This document shows, in pieces, positions 33,664 to 42,244 of a stretch of 64,000 bases of DNA (position 1 is its first letter; each line of letters starts with the position of its first letter). Made by a program: the position numbers and the translations under genes. The stretch is from the NCBI GenBank assembly GCA_910588185.1, contig CAJUQR010000001.1:248001-312000 (forward strand), in the 5' to 3' direction. The stretch comes from an uncultured Peptostreptococcaceae bacterium. Lineage in GTDB: Bacteria > Bacillota > Clostridia > Peptostreptococcales > Anaerovoracaceae. The notes beneath the pieces were generated by a model. The model was not told the DNA's origin. It saw nothing but the letters and a program-made list of their open reading frames with translations, and searched no databases.

Positions 33664-33975
33664 ATGAACACTCTGCTTGAAAAAGTCAAAGCGAACCTCA
33701 TATTGGAGCATTCGGCGGATGATGATCTCCTGCAGATGTACATCACCGCCGCTGTTTCCTATGCGGAAAGCTATCAGCATATCCCGGAGGGCTACTACTG
33801 CGAAAACCCTATGCCGCCTACCACCGAGCAAGCCGTCATTATGCTGTCGTCCCATTTCTATGAATCCAGGGACGGCAGCACAGGCGGCTTTTTTGCAGAC
33901 AGCACAAATGCGGCTGCGCAGGTGTGGAACACTGTCAATCTGCTTTTGCGTTTGGATCGGAGGTGGCAGGTATGA
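33664..33975 (+). CDS. Head-tail connector (gp6-like DNA packaging protein)
   Basis: 103 residues from ATG after GGAAGGTGG; an in-frame GTG 9 bases earlier is the alternative start. LLEKVKANLILEHSADDDLLQMYI and AVIMLSSHFYESRDG, then VWNTVNLLLRLDRRWQV match the HK97 gp6-like adaptor that docks under the portal. Overlaps the next gene by 4 bases. Confidence 0.88.
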   Translation: MNTLLEKVKANLILEHSADDDLLQMYITAAVSYAESYQHIPEGYYCENPMPPTTEQAVIMLSSHFYESRDGSTGGFFADSTNAAAQVWNTVNLLLRLDRRWQV

Positions 33976-34304
33976 GTTACGGACAGATGAATCGCTTTGC
34001 GGAAATCCTCCGCACGGTTAAAACCAAGGACAGCGAGGGCTTTGCCCATTCCGAGGATGTGGTGCTGGCAGATATCCGTGTATATCGTGAAGGCAGACAC
34101 GGCTCCCAGCGGTGGGCAAACCTTGCAGTTTTTTCAGAAGCTACCGACTTGTTTCGTTTTCGAACCATTCCCGGTGTAACGGTCACAACCGACTGCTTCA
34201 TCCTCTGTGACGGTGATCGCTTTGATATTACCTCCGTAGAGGATGTCAAAGGAAAAGGAATGTACATTGAAGTGCTTGCGAAGAGGGTGACGCCAAGTGG
34301 CTAA
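33972..34304 (+). CDS. Head closure protein (head-tail adaptor, gp16-like)
   Basis: 110 residues from the ATG after GGAGGTGG. Beta-rich with DVVLADIRVYREGRHGSQRW and FRTIPGVTVTTDCFILCDGDRFDITSVED, the pattern of SPP1 gp16/head closure proteins. It plugs the portal channel after packaging. Overlaps the next gene by 8 bases. Confidence 0.85.
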   Translation: MSYGQMNRFAEILRTVKTKDSEGFAHSEDVVLADIRVYREGRHGSQRWANLAVFSEATDLFRFRTIPGVTVTTDCFILCDGDRFDITSVEDVKGKGMYIEVLAKRVTPSG

Positions 34305-34728
34305 AGCGCAGATGATGATGCCGGAGGAGTTCCTCCGCAAGCTATCCACCCTTGGCAGTAAAACGGATGAAATCTCCGAAAAGGTGCTGGAAGCAGGCGG
34401 CGAAGTAGTTCTCGCCAAGGTCAAGAGCAATCTGTCAGCGGTTATCGGAAGTGGCACAGCCTTTGATTCCCGTTCCACAGGCGAACTGGAACGCTCCCTT
34501 GGCCTATCGCCTGTGAAGGTGGATAAAAACGGCAACCACGATATAAAGATCGGATTTGCCGAGCCGCGTTCCGATGGGGACAGTAATGCGAAAATTGCAA
34601 ACATTCTCGAATACGGCAAACACGGCCAAAGAGCAAAGCCGTTTTTGAAGCCCGCGAAAAGCGCATCCAAATCCGCCTGTGAGGAAGCGATGCAGCGCAC
34701 CTTTGACGAGGAGGTCGATAAACTGTGA
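34297..34728 (+). CDS. HK97 gp10-family tail component
   Basis: 143 residues with GTG start overlapping the head closure gene. The central IGFAEPRSDGDSNAKIANILEYGKHG and RAKPFLKPAKSASK are typical of the HK97 gp10 family, a connector/neck protein. Overlaps the following gene by 4 bases, keeping the tight head-to-tail gene order. Confidence 0.87.
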   Translation: MAKAQMMMPEEFLRKLSTLGSKTDEISEKVLEAGGEVVLAKVKSNLSAVIGSGTAFDSRSTGELERSLGLSPVKVDKNGNHDIKIGFAEPRSDGDSNAKIANILEYGKHGQRAKPFLKPAKSASKSACEEAMQRTFDEEVDKL

Positions 34729-35096
34729 GCATTTTAGAAGAACTGCAAATCGTGCTGGGCAGTCTGCCTGCACCAATCGAAACAGGCGTATTTTCAGAGA
34801 AAGCCCCGGATGCGTATATGGTTCTCGTTCCCATGACGGACAGCTTTGCTCTTCACGGAGATAACACACCTCTTGTGGATGTGCAGGAGGTGCGTATTTC
34901 CATTTACACCAAGGGTAGTTATACCAAATTAAAAAATGCGGTGGTTCGGAAACTGCTGAACGCAGATTTCACCATCACCGCACGGCAATACATCGGTTAC
35001 GAAACCGAAACAGGCTACCACCACTACAATGTGGACGCAGCCAAATACTACGAATTTTCAAAGGAGGAAAGCGTGAGCGTTTCGATAAGTGAGTAG
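34725..35096 (+). CDS. Tail terminator-like protein
   Basis: 123 residues, GTG start. Order and size fit the tail terminator (gpU/DUF3168-like) position between gp10 and the major tail protein: LEELQIVLGSLPAPIETGVF, then VDVQEVRISIYTKGSY. Assignment rests mostly on synteny. Downstream, an AAATTGC-TGAC-GCAATTT hairpin (about 35123-35140) without T-run lies in the leader of the major tail gene and may influence its expression. Confidence 0.65.
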   Translation: MSILEELQIVLGSLPAPIETGVFSEKAPDAYMVLVPMTDSFALHGDNTPLVDVQEVRISIYTKGSYTKLKNAVVRKLLNADFTITARQYIGYETETGYHHYNVDAAKYYEFSKEESVSVSISE

Positions 35097-35163
35097 ATAG
35101 AAATATCCTGCTCACGCCCAAAATTGCTGACGCAATTTCCCAAGCAAAGGAGGAACTTTACAA

Positions 35164-35769
35164 ATGGCAACAATCGGTCTTGACAAACTTTACTATGCCA
35201 AAATCACCGAAGACGACGCCGGAGAGGAAACCTACGGCACGCCCACTCAGCTTGCCAAAGCAATATCCGCCGACCTGTCGGTAGAACTTAACGAAGCAAC
35301 GCTGTATGCCGATGATGGCGCTTCGGAAATCGTCAAGGAATTCAAATCCGGCACGCTCTCTTTGGGTATTGATGATATCGGCAATACGGTGGCGTCTGAC
35401 CTCACGGGAGCGACCATCGACGCAAACAAGGTGGTGGTTTCCGCTTCCGAGGACGGCGGCGAACCTGTGGCGGTGGGATTCCGTGCTAAGAAATCCAACG
35501 GAAAATACCGCTACTACTGGCTGTACCGTGTGAAATTCGGTATTCCCGCCACTAATCTTGCCACCAAGGGCGACAGCATCACCTTTTCCACGCCTACGAT
35601 TGAGGGTACGATCCTGCGCCGCAACAAGGCAGACGCATTCGGCAAGCACCCCTGGAAGGCAGAGGTCACCGAGGGCGATACCGGGGTTACCGCTTCGGTT
35701 ATTACGGATTGGTACAAGCAGGTGTATGAGCCTGTAAGAACAGCGGCGGCATCGGGAGGTACTAAGTAA
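35164..35769 (+). CDS. Major tail tube protein (phi13 family)
   Basis: 201 residues. IGLDKLYYAKITEDDAG and the KAISADLSVELNEATLYADDGASE segment, with VSDLTGATI-like strands, are typical of phi13-type tube proteins. It polymerises as hexameric rings around the tape measure. Ribosome site AGGAGG. The stop and next start share one base, ensuring coupling to the tail chaperone. Confidence 0.9.
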   Translation: MATIGLDKLYYAKITEDDAGEETYGTPTQLAKAISADLSVELNEATLYADDGASEIVKEFKSGTLSLGIDDIGNTVASDLTGATIDANKVVVSASEDGGEPVAVGFRAKKSNGKYRYYWLYRVKFGIPATNLATKGDSITFSTPTIEGTILRRNKADAFGKHPWKAEVTEGDTGVTASVITDWYKQVYEPVRTAAASGGTK

Positions 35770-36152
35770 TGGATAAGGAACGCAGTGCAGTGATCAACAT
35801 CGGCGGCGAGGAATACACCCTTGTCCTCACAACCAAGGCGACCAAGGAAATCGCCGGACGCTACGGCGGTCTTGAAAATCTCGGAGATAAGCTGATGAAA
35901 TCCGAGAACTTTGAGATGGCGATCGGTGAGATCGTGTGGCTTATTACACTCCTTGCCAATCAGTCTATCCTCATTTTCAATCTCAAAAATAAGGATGACA
36001 AAAAGCCCTTGCTCACTGAGGACGAGGTGGAGCTTCTCACTGTTCCGTCTGACCTGGCAGAATACAAGTCTGCTATTATGGAGGCGCTGTATAAGGGAAC
36101 GAAACGCAATATTGAAAGCGAGACAGACCCAAAAAACGCAGTAGTCGGGTAA
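35769..36152 (+). CDS. Tail assembly chaperone, short form (gpG-like)
   Basis: 127 residues: INIGGEEYTLVLTTKATKEI and GDKLMKSENFEMAIGEIVWLITLLANQS match gpG-like chaperones of siphophages. It coats the tape measure during tail assembly. Near its end, A-AAA-AAC at 36131-36137 is a strong -1 slippery heptamer in the correct phase, so part of the ribosomes would make the longer gpGT form. Confidence 0.9.
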   Translation: MDKERSAVINIGGEEYTLVLTTKATKEIAGRYGGLENLGDKLMKSENFEMAIGEIVWLITLLANQSILIFNLKNKDDKKPLLTEDEVELLTVPSDLAEYKSAIMEALYKGTKRNIESETDPKNAVVG

Positions 36153-36340
36153 CAGACGAAGAACTGTTTACCCGGCTTTTATATTACGGCATCGCCCAGC
36201 TTCACCTGACGCAGGATGAGGTTTGGACGATGCCGTTTGGTCTGCTCCTCGACCTGTGGGAATGCCACAAGCAGTATAGCGGGCAGGCAGTCCCCAAACG
36301 GGAGCGGTTTATAGACGACATTATCCCGGACGGAATCTGA
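35769..36340 (+). CDS. Tail assembly chaperone, -1 frameshift product (gpGT-like)
   Basis: After reading AAC at 36135-36137, a -1 slip resumes with CGC at 36137 and continues for 67 codons to TGA at 36338, giving about 190 residues. The added part reads TDEELFTRLLYYGIAQLHL, then VWTMPFGLLLDLWECH, a good gpT-like domain with no start codon of its own. In lambda-like phages the G:GT ratio sets tail assembly. I translated this frame by hand. Confidence 0.85.
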
Positions 36341-36355
36341 CGAGGAGGTGGTTAG

Positions 36356-38887
36356 ATGGCAGATAACTTCGGACTGAAAATCGGGCTTGAGGGTGAAAAG
36401 GAATTCAAAAAGGCGTTATCTGACATCAACTCGTCCTTTAAGGTTCTCGGCTCGGAAATGAAGTTGGTGGAATCCCAGTTCGGCAAAAACGATACTTCGG
36501 TGGGCGCTTTGACGGCACGAAACCAAGTGCTGAACAAAGAAATCGAAGCCCAGAAGCAGAAAATTGAGACTCTCCGCTCGGCATTGGAAAACGCCGCTTC
36601 CTCATTCGGAGAAAACGACAAGCGAACCCAGGCTTGGCAGATTCAGCTTAATAACGCCGAAGCCGCTTTGAACAATATGGAGCGTGAGGTGTCGGACAAT
36701 GAAAAGGCTATCGACTCCATGTCCGATGAAATGGGCGATGCGGAAAATGCCGCCGCCAAGCTGGGCGATGAGGTTGAGGAAACCGGGAAGCAGAGTGACG
36801 AGGCAGGAGGAAAGTTTGAAAAGTTCGGCTCTGTGATAAAATCTGTGGGCAAGGCTCTGGCGGTTACTATGGCGGCTATCGGTACTGCCGCTGTCGCCGC
36901 AGGCAAAGGACTGTGGGACATGGCAAACGATGTGGCCGAGGCCGGTGACGCCATAGACAAGACTTCGCAGAAAATCGGTATCAGCGCCGAGTCCTATCAG
37001 GAATGGGATTATGTATTCCAGCGCTGTGGTGCAGACGTCAATAACCTGCAGACCGGCATGAAGAAACTGTCCGGCGTGATTACCGACGCCGCAGGCGGGT
37101 CTGACTCTGCGGCACAGAAGCTGTCGGCAGTCGGACTTTCCATCGAGGACCTGAACGGCAAAAGCCAGGATGAACAGCTTTCTATAGTTATCGCCGCTTT
37201 GCAGAATATGGAATCCGGCGCGGCGCGTACTGCGGCGGCAAATGACCTGCTGGGCAAATCTGCTGTCGATATGGCGGCAGTCCTCAACATGAGCGCTGAG
37301 GAAACTGAAGCCTTAAAGCAGGAAGCGCAGGACTACGGCATGGTCATGAGCAATGAAGCTGTCGCCGCTTCCGCCGCTTTTGAGGACAGCCTTACCAGAA
37401 TGCAGGGCACCATGGGCGGACTGAAAAACCGAATGGTGGGCGAACTTCTTCCCGGCATTACGATGATTATGGACGGTCTCTCTGACCTTGTTGCCGGAAA
37501 TGAGCAGGCAGGAGAAGAACTTACAAACGGTGTGACCTCTGTTATTGAGACGGTTACCGAGATGATTCCCCAGGCGGTGGAGCTTATCAGCTTGATTGCC
37601 GCCGCCATTTTGGAGAGCGCACCCTCTATTATCAGCGCTTTTGCCGAGGGCATTATCAATGCCATTCCGACACTGCTTCCTGTGATATTGCAGGTCATAA
37701 CCGAACTGGTGACCGCGCTGCTGGAACTGCTCCCACAGATTGTGGAAGCCGGTATGCAGATTATTGCTTCGCTGATTACGGGCATTGCGACCGCTCTGCC
37801 GACGCTCATTCCTCAGATAGTGGAAATCATCGTTCAGATCGTGCAGACCCTCATTGATAATCTGCCGCTGATTTTGGATGCCGCCTTGCAGCTTATCACA
37901 GGACTGGCGGAAGGTATCTTAAATGCCATCCCAGTATTGATTGACGCTCTGCCGGAAGTGATCCTGTCTATCGTGGATTTCCTTCTGGACAGCATTCCGC
38001 AGATCATTGACACGGGCATTAAGCTGCTGACTTCACTGGTAGAAGCTCTGCCTGAAATCATCACAGCAATCGTGGAAGCGATTCCAAAAATCATCGACGG
38101 CATTATTACAGCAGTTATCGACGCCATTCCGCTCATCATCGAAGCCGGCATCAAACTGCTGGTTTCGCTGATTCAGGCGCTTCCTCAGATCATTACCACC
38201 ATTGTTGCCGCCATTCCCAAAATCGTCAGCGGTCTTGTGGATGCTATTCTCGGCAACCTGGATAAGATCATCATGGCAGGCGTGGATCTGTTCGTTGCTC
38301 TGATTGAAAACCTCCCGACCATCATCGTGGAGATCGTCAAGGCTGTACCTCAAATCATTGCGGGCATCGTGAAAGCCTTCGGCTCTCTCATGGGAAAAAT
38401 CGTGGAGATCGGCGGCAACATTGTCAAAGGTCTGTGGGACGGCATCACCGGGCTTGCCTCCTGGCTGTGGGATAAGGTATCCGGCTGGATTTCCGGCATC
38501 TGGGACGGCATCTGCGATTTCTTCGGTATTCATTCGCCTTCCCGTGAAATGGCGTGGGTCGGTGAAATGCTGGTAAAGGGTCTGTCTGGCTCTATCGAGG
38601 ACAACGGTGATGAAGCGGTGAAAGCCGCCGAGGGTATGGCCGCAGATATTGACGGGGTCATGAATGACCTTGCTCATGATATGCAGACGGCTCTACCCAC
38701 CGACTTTGATGTGACAGGCAATGTGAAATCTGCTATGGACGGTGCTTCCGGCTTTAGTGGATTTACAATCGCCCTGAATATTGCCACCTTCAACAACTAC
38801 TCCTCGGAGGATATCCGCCAGCTTACCAACGAGGTCATGGAGACGGCGAACCAATTCGCCATGCGGAAAGGAGTGGTATTTGCATGA
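36356..38887 (+). CDS. Tape measure protein
   Basis: 843 residues. Coiled-coil N-terminus (about 1-145), hydrophobic helix VGKALAVTMAAIGTAAVAAG near 162-181, then a long region (about 400-700) of repeats based on LP-(x)2-II, for example ALPEIITAIVEAIPKII and its relatives, with membrane-like character. The C-terminus has IHSPSREMAWVGE, the usual TMP end. At about 1.5 angstroms per residue the tail would be near 125 nm. Overlaps Dit by 4 bases. Confidence 0.95.
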   Translation: MADNFGLKIGLEGEKEFKKALSDINSSFKVLGSEMKLVESQFGKNDTSVGALTARNQVLNKEIEAQKQKIETLRSALENAASSFGENDKRTQAWQIQLNNAEAALNNMEREVSDNEKAIDSMSDEMGDAENAAAKLGDEVEETGKQSDEAGGKFEKFGSVIKSVGKALAVTMAAIGTAAVAAGKGLWDMANDVAEAGDAIDKTSQKIGISAESYQEWDYVFQRCGADVNNLQTGMKKLSGVITDAAGGSDSAAQKLSAVGLSIEDLNGKSQDEQLSIVIAALQNMESGAARTAAANDLLGKSAVDMAAVLNMSAEETEALKQEAQDYGMVMSNEAVAASAAFEDSLTRMQGTMGGLKNRMVGELLPGITMIMDGLSDLVAGNEQAGEELTNGVTSVIETVTEMIPQAVELISLIAAAILESAPSIISAFAEGIINAIPTLLPVILQVITELVTALLELLPQIVEAGMQIIASLITGIATALPTLIPQIVEIIVQIVQTLIDNLPLILDAALQLITGLAEGILNAIPVLIDALPEVILSIVDFLLDSIPQIIDTGIKLLTSLVEALPEIITAIVEAIPKIIDGIITAVIDAIPLIIEAGIKLLVSLIQALPQIITTIVAAIPKIVSGLVDAILGNLDKIIMAGVDLFVALIENLPTIIVEIVKAVPQIIAGIVKAFGSLMGKIVEIGGNIVKGLWDGITGLASWLWDKVSGWISGIWDGICDFFGIHSPSREMAWVGEMLVKGLSGSIEDNGDEAVKAAEGMAADIDGVMNDLAHDMQTALPTDFDVTGNVKSAMDGASGFSGFTIALNIATFNNYSSEDIRQLTNEVMETANQFAMRKGVVFA

Positions 38888-39612
38888 GTTTTTTTATCTA
38901 TAACGGACGAAGCTCCGAGGAGTTCGGTCTGCATATTGAAAAGAAGGATGTGTTTTCTGCACCGGAATACGATGCGGAGTTCACTTCCATTCCCGGCAGA
39001 AGCGGCGATTTGATTGTTTCAAACCGCCGTTTTGCCAATATCAAGGTGTCCTATACCTTGTTCCTTGCCCGAAAGAATGTGACCGACCTTTCGGAGGTGC
39101 TTCGCGCCGTAAAAGGATGGCTCTACACCGAGCCGGACAGATACCATGCGATCACCGACTCCTACGATACCGGGTATCTCCGATATGGGGTAATCAGCGG
39201 TTCGCTGGACATTGAGGAACAGTTTAACAAGCTGGGTTCTTTCCAAGTGACCTTTAACTGCAAGCCTTTCAAATACAGCATGGCAGGCTTGCAGGAAATC
39301 TCCATAGAAAATGGCGGCAGCATCTTTAACCCAGAGGCGTTCACCGCAAAGCCAATCATCACTCTGAAAGGAAGCGGCGATTTCTCCCTGACGCTTCAAA
39401 ACGGCGGGTACAACAAAACATGGAACTTCAAGGGCATTACAGACAGCGTGGTGTGCGACAGCGAACAGATGAATTTCTATTACGGCACTGTACTTTTAAA
39501 CGACAAGGTCACCGGGGACGGCTTTCCTGAACTGAATCCCGGCGAAACAGTGTTGACAGTGAGCGGCGGTGTGTCCGAAATCAAGGCAACTCCCAGGTGG
39601 TGCTGCCTGTAA
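38884..39612 (+). CDS. Distal tail protein (Dit)
   Basis: 242 residues. FFIYNGRSSEEFGLHIEKKD and FTSIPGRSGDLI are the siphophage Dit N-terminus; FQVTFNCKPFKYS marks the hub core, and KATPRWCCL is a complete end like those of relatives. It forms the hexameric hub joining tail tube and tip. The gene is intact although an AT-rich moron starts just after it. Confidence 0.92.
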   Translation: MSFFIYNGRSSEEFGLHIEKKDVFSAPEYDAEFTSIPGRSGDLIVSNRRFANIKVSYTLFLARKNVTDLSEVLRAVKGWLYTEPDRYHAITDSYDTGYLRYGVISGSLDIEEQFNKLGSFQVTFNCKPFKYSMAGLQEISIENGGSIFNPEAFTAKPIITLKGSGDFSLTLQNGGYNKTWNFKGITDSVVCDSEQMNFYYGTVLLNDKVTGDGFPELNPGETVLTVSGGVSEIKATPRWCCL

Positions 39613-39662
39613 GCATTTTTTCAGCAGGATTGCAGGCTTCCCTAACAGCACTCCTTGTTTAG

Positions 39663-39691
39663 TTGAAAATTCAACAAATGAGTGGTATAAT
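39663..39691 (+). promoter_or_regulatory. Consensus promoter of the tag moron
   Basis: TTGAAA (39663-39668), a 17-base spacer ending in TGG, and TATAAT (39686-39691): a near-perfect vegetative promoter 48 bases before the tag ATG. It is the best such promoter in the whole prophage, and it lies in AT-rich DNA unlike its flanks. Confidence 0.85.
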
Positions 39692-39739
39692 ATTCTATAA
39701 TCAGAACGATAAATCAGAATTTGCAAAACGGAGGCTTTC

Positions 39740-40309
39740 ATGATAAAAGATGATAGAGAAAGATGTTCATGGGCAACTACGGATTTATATAAGGAATATC
39801 ATGACAAGGAATGGGGAAACCCGGTTCATGATGATGGGAAATTATTTGAGATGCTGATTCTTGAAGGCATGCAAGCCGGGCTGTCGTGGCTGACGATATT
39901 AAATAAAAGAATGGCTTTTAGAGAAGCCTTTGACCAGTTTGATTACCAAAAAATCGCACTTTACGATGAGGCCAAAATTGATGAGCTGATGCAAAATGCC
40001 AAAATCATTCGCAACAGGCTAAAAATCAAGTCAGCAATCGTAAATGCACAGCAATTCATCAAAATACAAAAAGAATATGGAAGTTTTGATGCGTTTATTT
40101 GGTCTTATGTCGATAATAAACCTATCCATAATCATTTCAAATCGGAGGCTGAAATTCCTGCAACAACACCGCTTTCGGACAAAATCAGTAAAGATTTGAA
40201 AAAGCGTGGTTTTAAATTTGTAGGCAGTACGATTGTATATGCTTATATGCAAGCCATCGGCATTGTAAATGACCATGTAAAAAAATGTTATCTATATGCA
40301 TCCGAATAA
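39740..40309 (+). CDS. tag: DNA-3-methyladenine glycosylase I (Tag)
   Basis: 189 residues, full length for Tag. RCSWATTDLYKEYHDKEWG (zinc Cys and start of fold), FEMLILEGMQAGLSWLTIL, RLKIKSAIVNAQ, then FKFVGSTIVYAYMQAIGIVNDH with the second zinc His are all family motifs. It removes 3-methyladenine from alkylated DNA. It sits between Dit and tail endopeptidase genes, in AT-rich DNA (two sample lines about 38-42% G+C), with its own promoter and a following hairpin: a classic moron. Cytosolic enzyme; likely expressed from the prophage in the lysogen. Confidence 0.95.
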   Translation: MIKDDRERCSWATTDLYKEYHDKEWGNPVHDDGKLFEMLILEGMQAGLSWLTILNKRMAFREAFDQFDYQKIALYDEAKIDELMQNAKIIRNRLKIKSAIVNAQQFIKIQKEYGSFDAFIWSYVDNKPIHNHFKSEAEIPATTPLSDKISKDLKKRGFKFVGSTIVYAYMQAIGIVNDHVKKCYLYASE

Positions 40310-40358
40310 TGAAATGCCAACTTCCAATTTATAGAACTGAAAACAGAACAACTATTAC

Positions 40359-40394
40359 CAGCATCGGTTAGAAATAGCCGGTGCTGTTTTTATG
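40359..40394 (+). terminator. Hairpin with T-run after tag, ending in TTATGTCC
   Basis: CAGCATCGG (40359-40367) pairs with CCGGTGCTG (40378-40386), 9 bp with one G-U, followed by TTTTT and ATGTCC. It would end the tag transcript, completing the moron. It also follows the plan of three other prophage leader hairpins, being followed by AAGGAGGTGATC for the tail gene. Confidence 0.6.
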
Positions 40395-40414
40395 TCCTGA
40401 AGGAGGTGATCACA

Positions 40415-42232
40415 ACGATTCCAATCCTATACCCGCCGAACGCCGCCGACTTTTCCACCTTTGGTATCGGCACTCTGACGGACACCATATCCTGCGAGAT
40501 TACGGAAGAGAGAAACGGTCTGTTCGAGTGCCTTTTGAAATATCCCATCACGGGTCAGCACTACGGCAGGATTGCAAAAGAGTGCATCATCAAGGCAAAG
40601 ACCAACGACACTGCCGTAGCCCAGGCGTTCCGTATCTATCGCATCACAAAGCCCCTAAACGGTATTGTGAGCATTTACGGTCAGCATATCAGTTACGACC
40701 TTGCCAATGTTCCTGTAATGCCCTTTACCACAGAGAGCCGCTCTCCGCAGTTGATTCTCTCCCAGCTTCTTGCCGGGGACAGCCGCTTTACAGGCTGGAC
40801 GGATTATTCCGAAGCAAAGCCGTTTTCGGTCACACAGCCGAAAAGTGTGCGCGCCTGTCTCGGCGGCTCGGAAGGCTCTATGCTCTCAAAATGGCACGGC
40901 GAGTTTGAATGGGACAATTTCACGGTCAAGTTCCATACCCACCGTGGGCAGAAAACCGGCGTGGTCATCGAATACGGCAAGAACCTAACCGCTTTGGAGC
41001 AGGACGAGGACAACAGCGGCGTATATACACGGCTTCTGCCGTATGCCGTATTCACAGCGGATGGTGCGGAAAGTGAAACCGTGGTCACCCTGACGGAAGA
41101 AACGCTCCCCATCGTGTCTGCGGAAATGGTGCGGGAGAAAACGCTGATTATGGATTTCACCGACCGCTTTGACAGCGGTACGGCGATTACGGAAGAAATG
41201 CTCCGAGCCTCGGCAAACGACTATATCCGTGATAATCCGCTGGGCGCAGCGATTCCAACGGTCAAGGTGTCCTTTGAACCGCTTTGGAAACAGCCGGAAT
41301 ATGCGGCGCTTCTGGAACGGGTGAACCTCTGCGACACCGTCACCATCCGCCACTCGGCGCTTGGAGTCAGTGTGTCTGCTATGGTGGTTCAAACGGTCTA
41401 TGACTGTCTTGCCGAGCGGTACTTGGGTCTTACCCTGGGCAGTGAAAAGTCCAGCATGATTACCACCATCTCCGAGGTGCAGTCCTCTGTAAACAAGGTG
41501 CAGACCACGGTGGGACGCTTTCCAAAGCTCCTGCAAACAGCAATCGGAAATGCAACCTCACTCATCACAGGACAGAGCGGCGGTTATGTGGTGCTGCACG
41601 GTGATGAAAACGGTCAGCCCTACGAGTTGCTGATACTGGATGCACCTTCCATTGAGGAAGCGGTCAATGTGTGGCGCTGGAATGTGGGCGGTCTTGGCTT
41701 TTCTCATAACGGCTACAACGGTCCTTTTGAGACGGCAATCACCGCTGACGGGCAGATCGTGGCGGACTTCATCACCTCCGGCTCCCTGGTGGCAAACATC
41801 ATCAAGGCGGGCGTTATTCAGTCGCAGGACGGCTCGTCCTATTGGGATTTGGAAACGGGTGAAGTCGTACTCAGGGCTTATGCTACCAGCAAAGAGGTCA
41901 CCAAGGTCAGCGACCGTGTCACCGAGATTGAAGAACAGAAAATGTACCGCCTGGTGATTACCTCATCCAACGGGAACATCTTCAAGAACGGCAATATTGC
42001 CACGACCCTTTCCGCACAGGTCTATTCCTGGGATGAGAATATCACCTATAGCCTTGACCCGAACCAGTTTGTCTGGACTCGTGTTTCCGAAGATGCAGAT
42101 TCCGACAAGCTGTGGAACGCCGCTCACTACGGCGGCGCAAAGCAAATCGTGATTACTGCCGACGATGTAAAGGTCAGGGCCACCTTTTTCTGTGACCTTA
42201 TCGACACTACAACCAGGCAGAGTTTACTTTAG
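40415..42232 (+). CDS. Tail endopeptidase / tip (Tal-like) protein, non-canonical start
   Basis: About 605 residues. IPILYPPNAADFSTFGIGTL starts the family (prophage endopeptidase tail; Gp37-like), and the first 350 residues form the tip hub. The C-terminus (about 505-605) is an Ig-like module beginning RLVITSSNGNIFKNGN. Start: the ribosome site AGGAGG ends at 40406; a GTG overlaps it and is too close, and no ATG or TTG follows, so ACG at 40415 or ATT at 40418 is likely used. The gene directly follows the tag moron. Confidence 0.82.
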   Translation, partial: TIPILYPPNAADFSTFGIGTLTDTISCEITEERNGLFECLLKYPITGQHYGRIAKECIIKAKTNDTAVAQAFRIYRITKPLNGIVSIYGQHISYDLANVPVMPFTTESRSPQLILSQLLAGDSRFTGWTDYSEAKPFSVTQPKSVRACLGGSEGSMLSKWHGEFEWDNFTVKFHTHRGQKTGVVIEYGKNLTALEQDEDNSGVYTRLLPYAVFTADGAESETVVTLTEETLPIVSAEMVREKTLIMDFTDRFDSGTAITEEMLRASANDYIRDNPLGAAIPTVKVSFEPLWKQPEYAALLERVNLCDTVTIRHSALGVSVSAMVVQTVYDCLAERYLGLTLGSEKSSMITTISEVQSSVNKVQTTVGRFPKLLQTAIGNATSLITGQSGGYVVLHGDENGQPYELLILDAPSIEEAVNVWRWNVGGLGFSHNGYNGPFETAITADGQIVADFITSGSLVANIIKAGVIQSQDGSSYWDLETGEVVLRAYATSKEVTKVSDRVTEIEEQKMYRLVITSSNGNIFKNGNIATTLSAQVYSWDENITYSLDPNQFVWTRVSEDADSDKLWNAAHYGGAKQIVITADDVKVRATFFCDLIDTTTRQSLL

Positions 42233-42244
42233 GAGGAATTTTAT

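Noticed and set aside
32302..33855. Minus-strand frame of 517 codons opposite the capsid gene
   Set aside because: It is an antisense shadow of a highly biased, GC-rich capsid gene; no ribosome site and no homology-like pattern.
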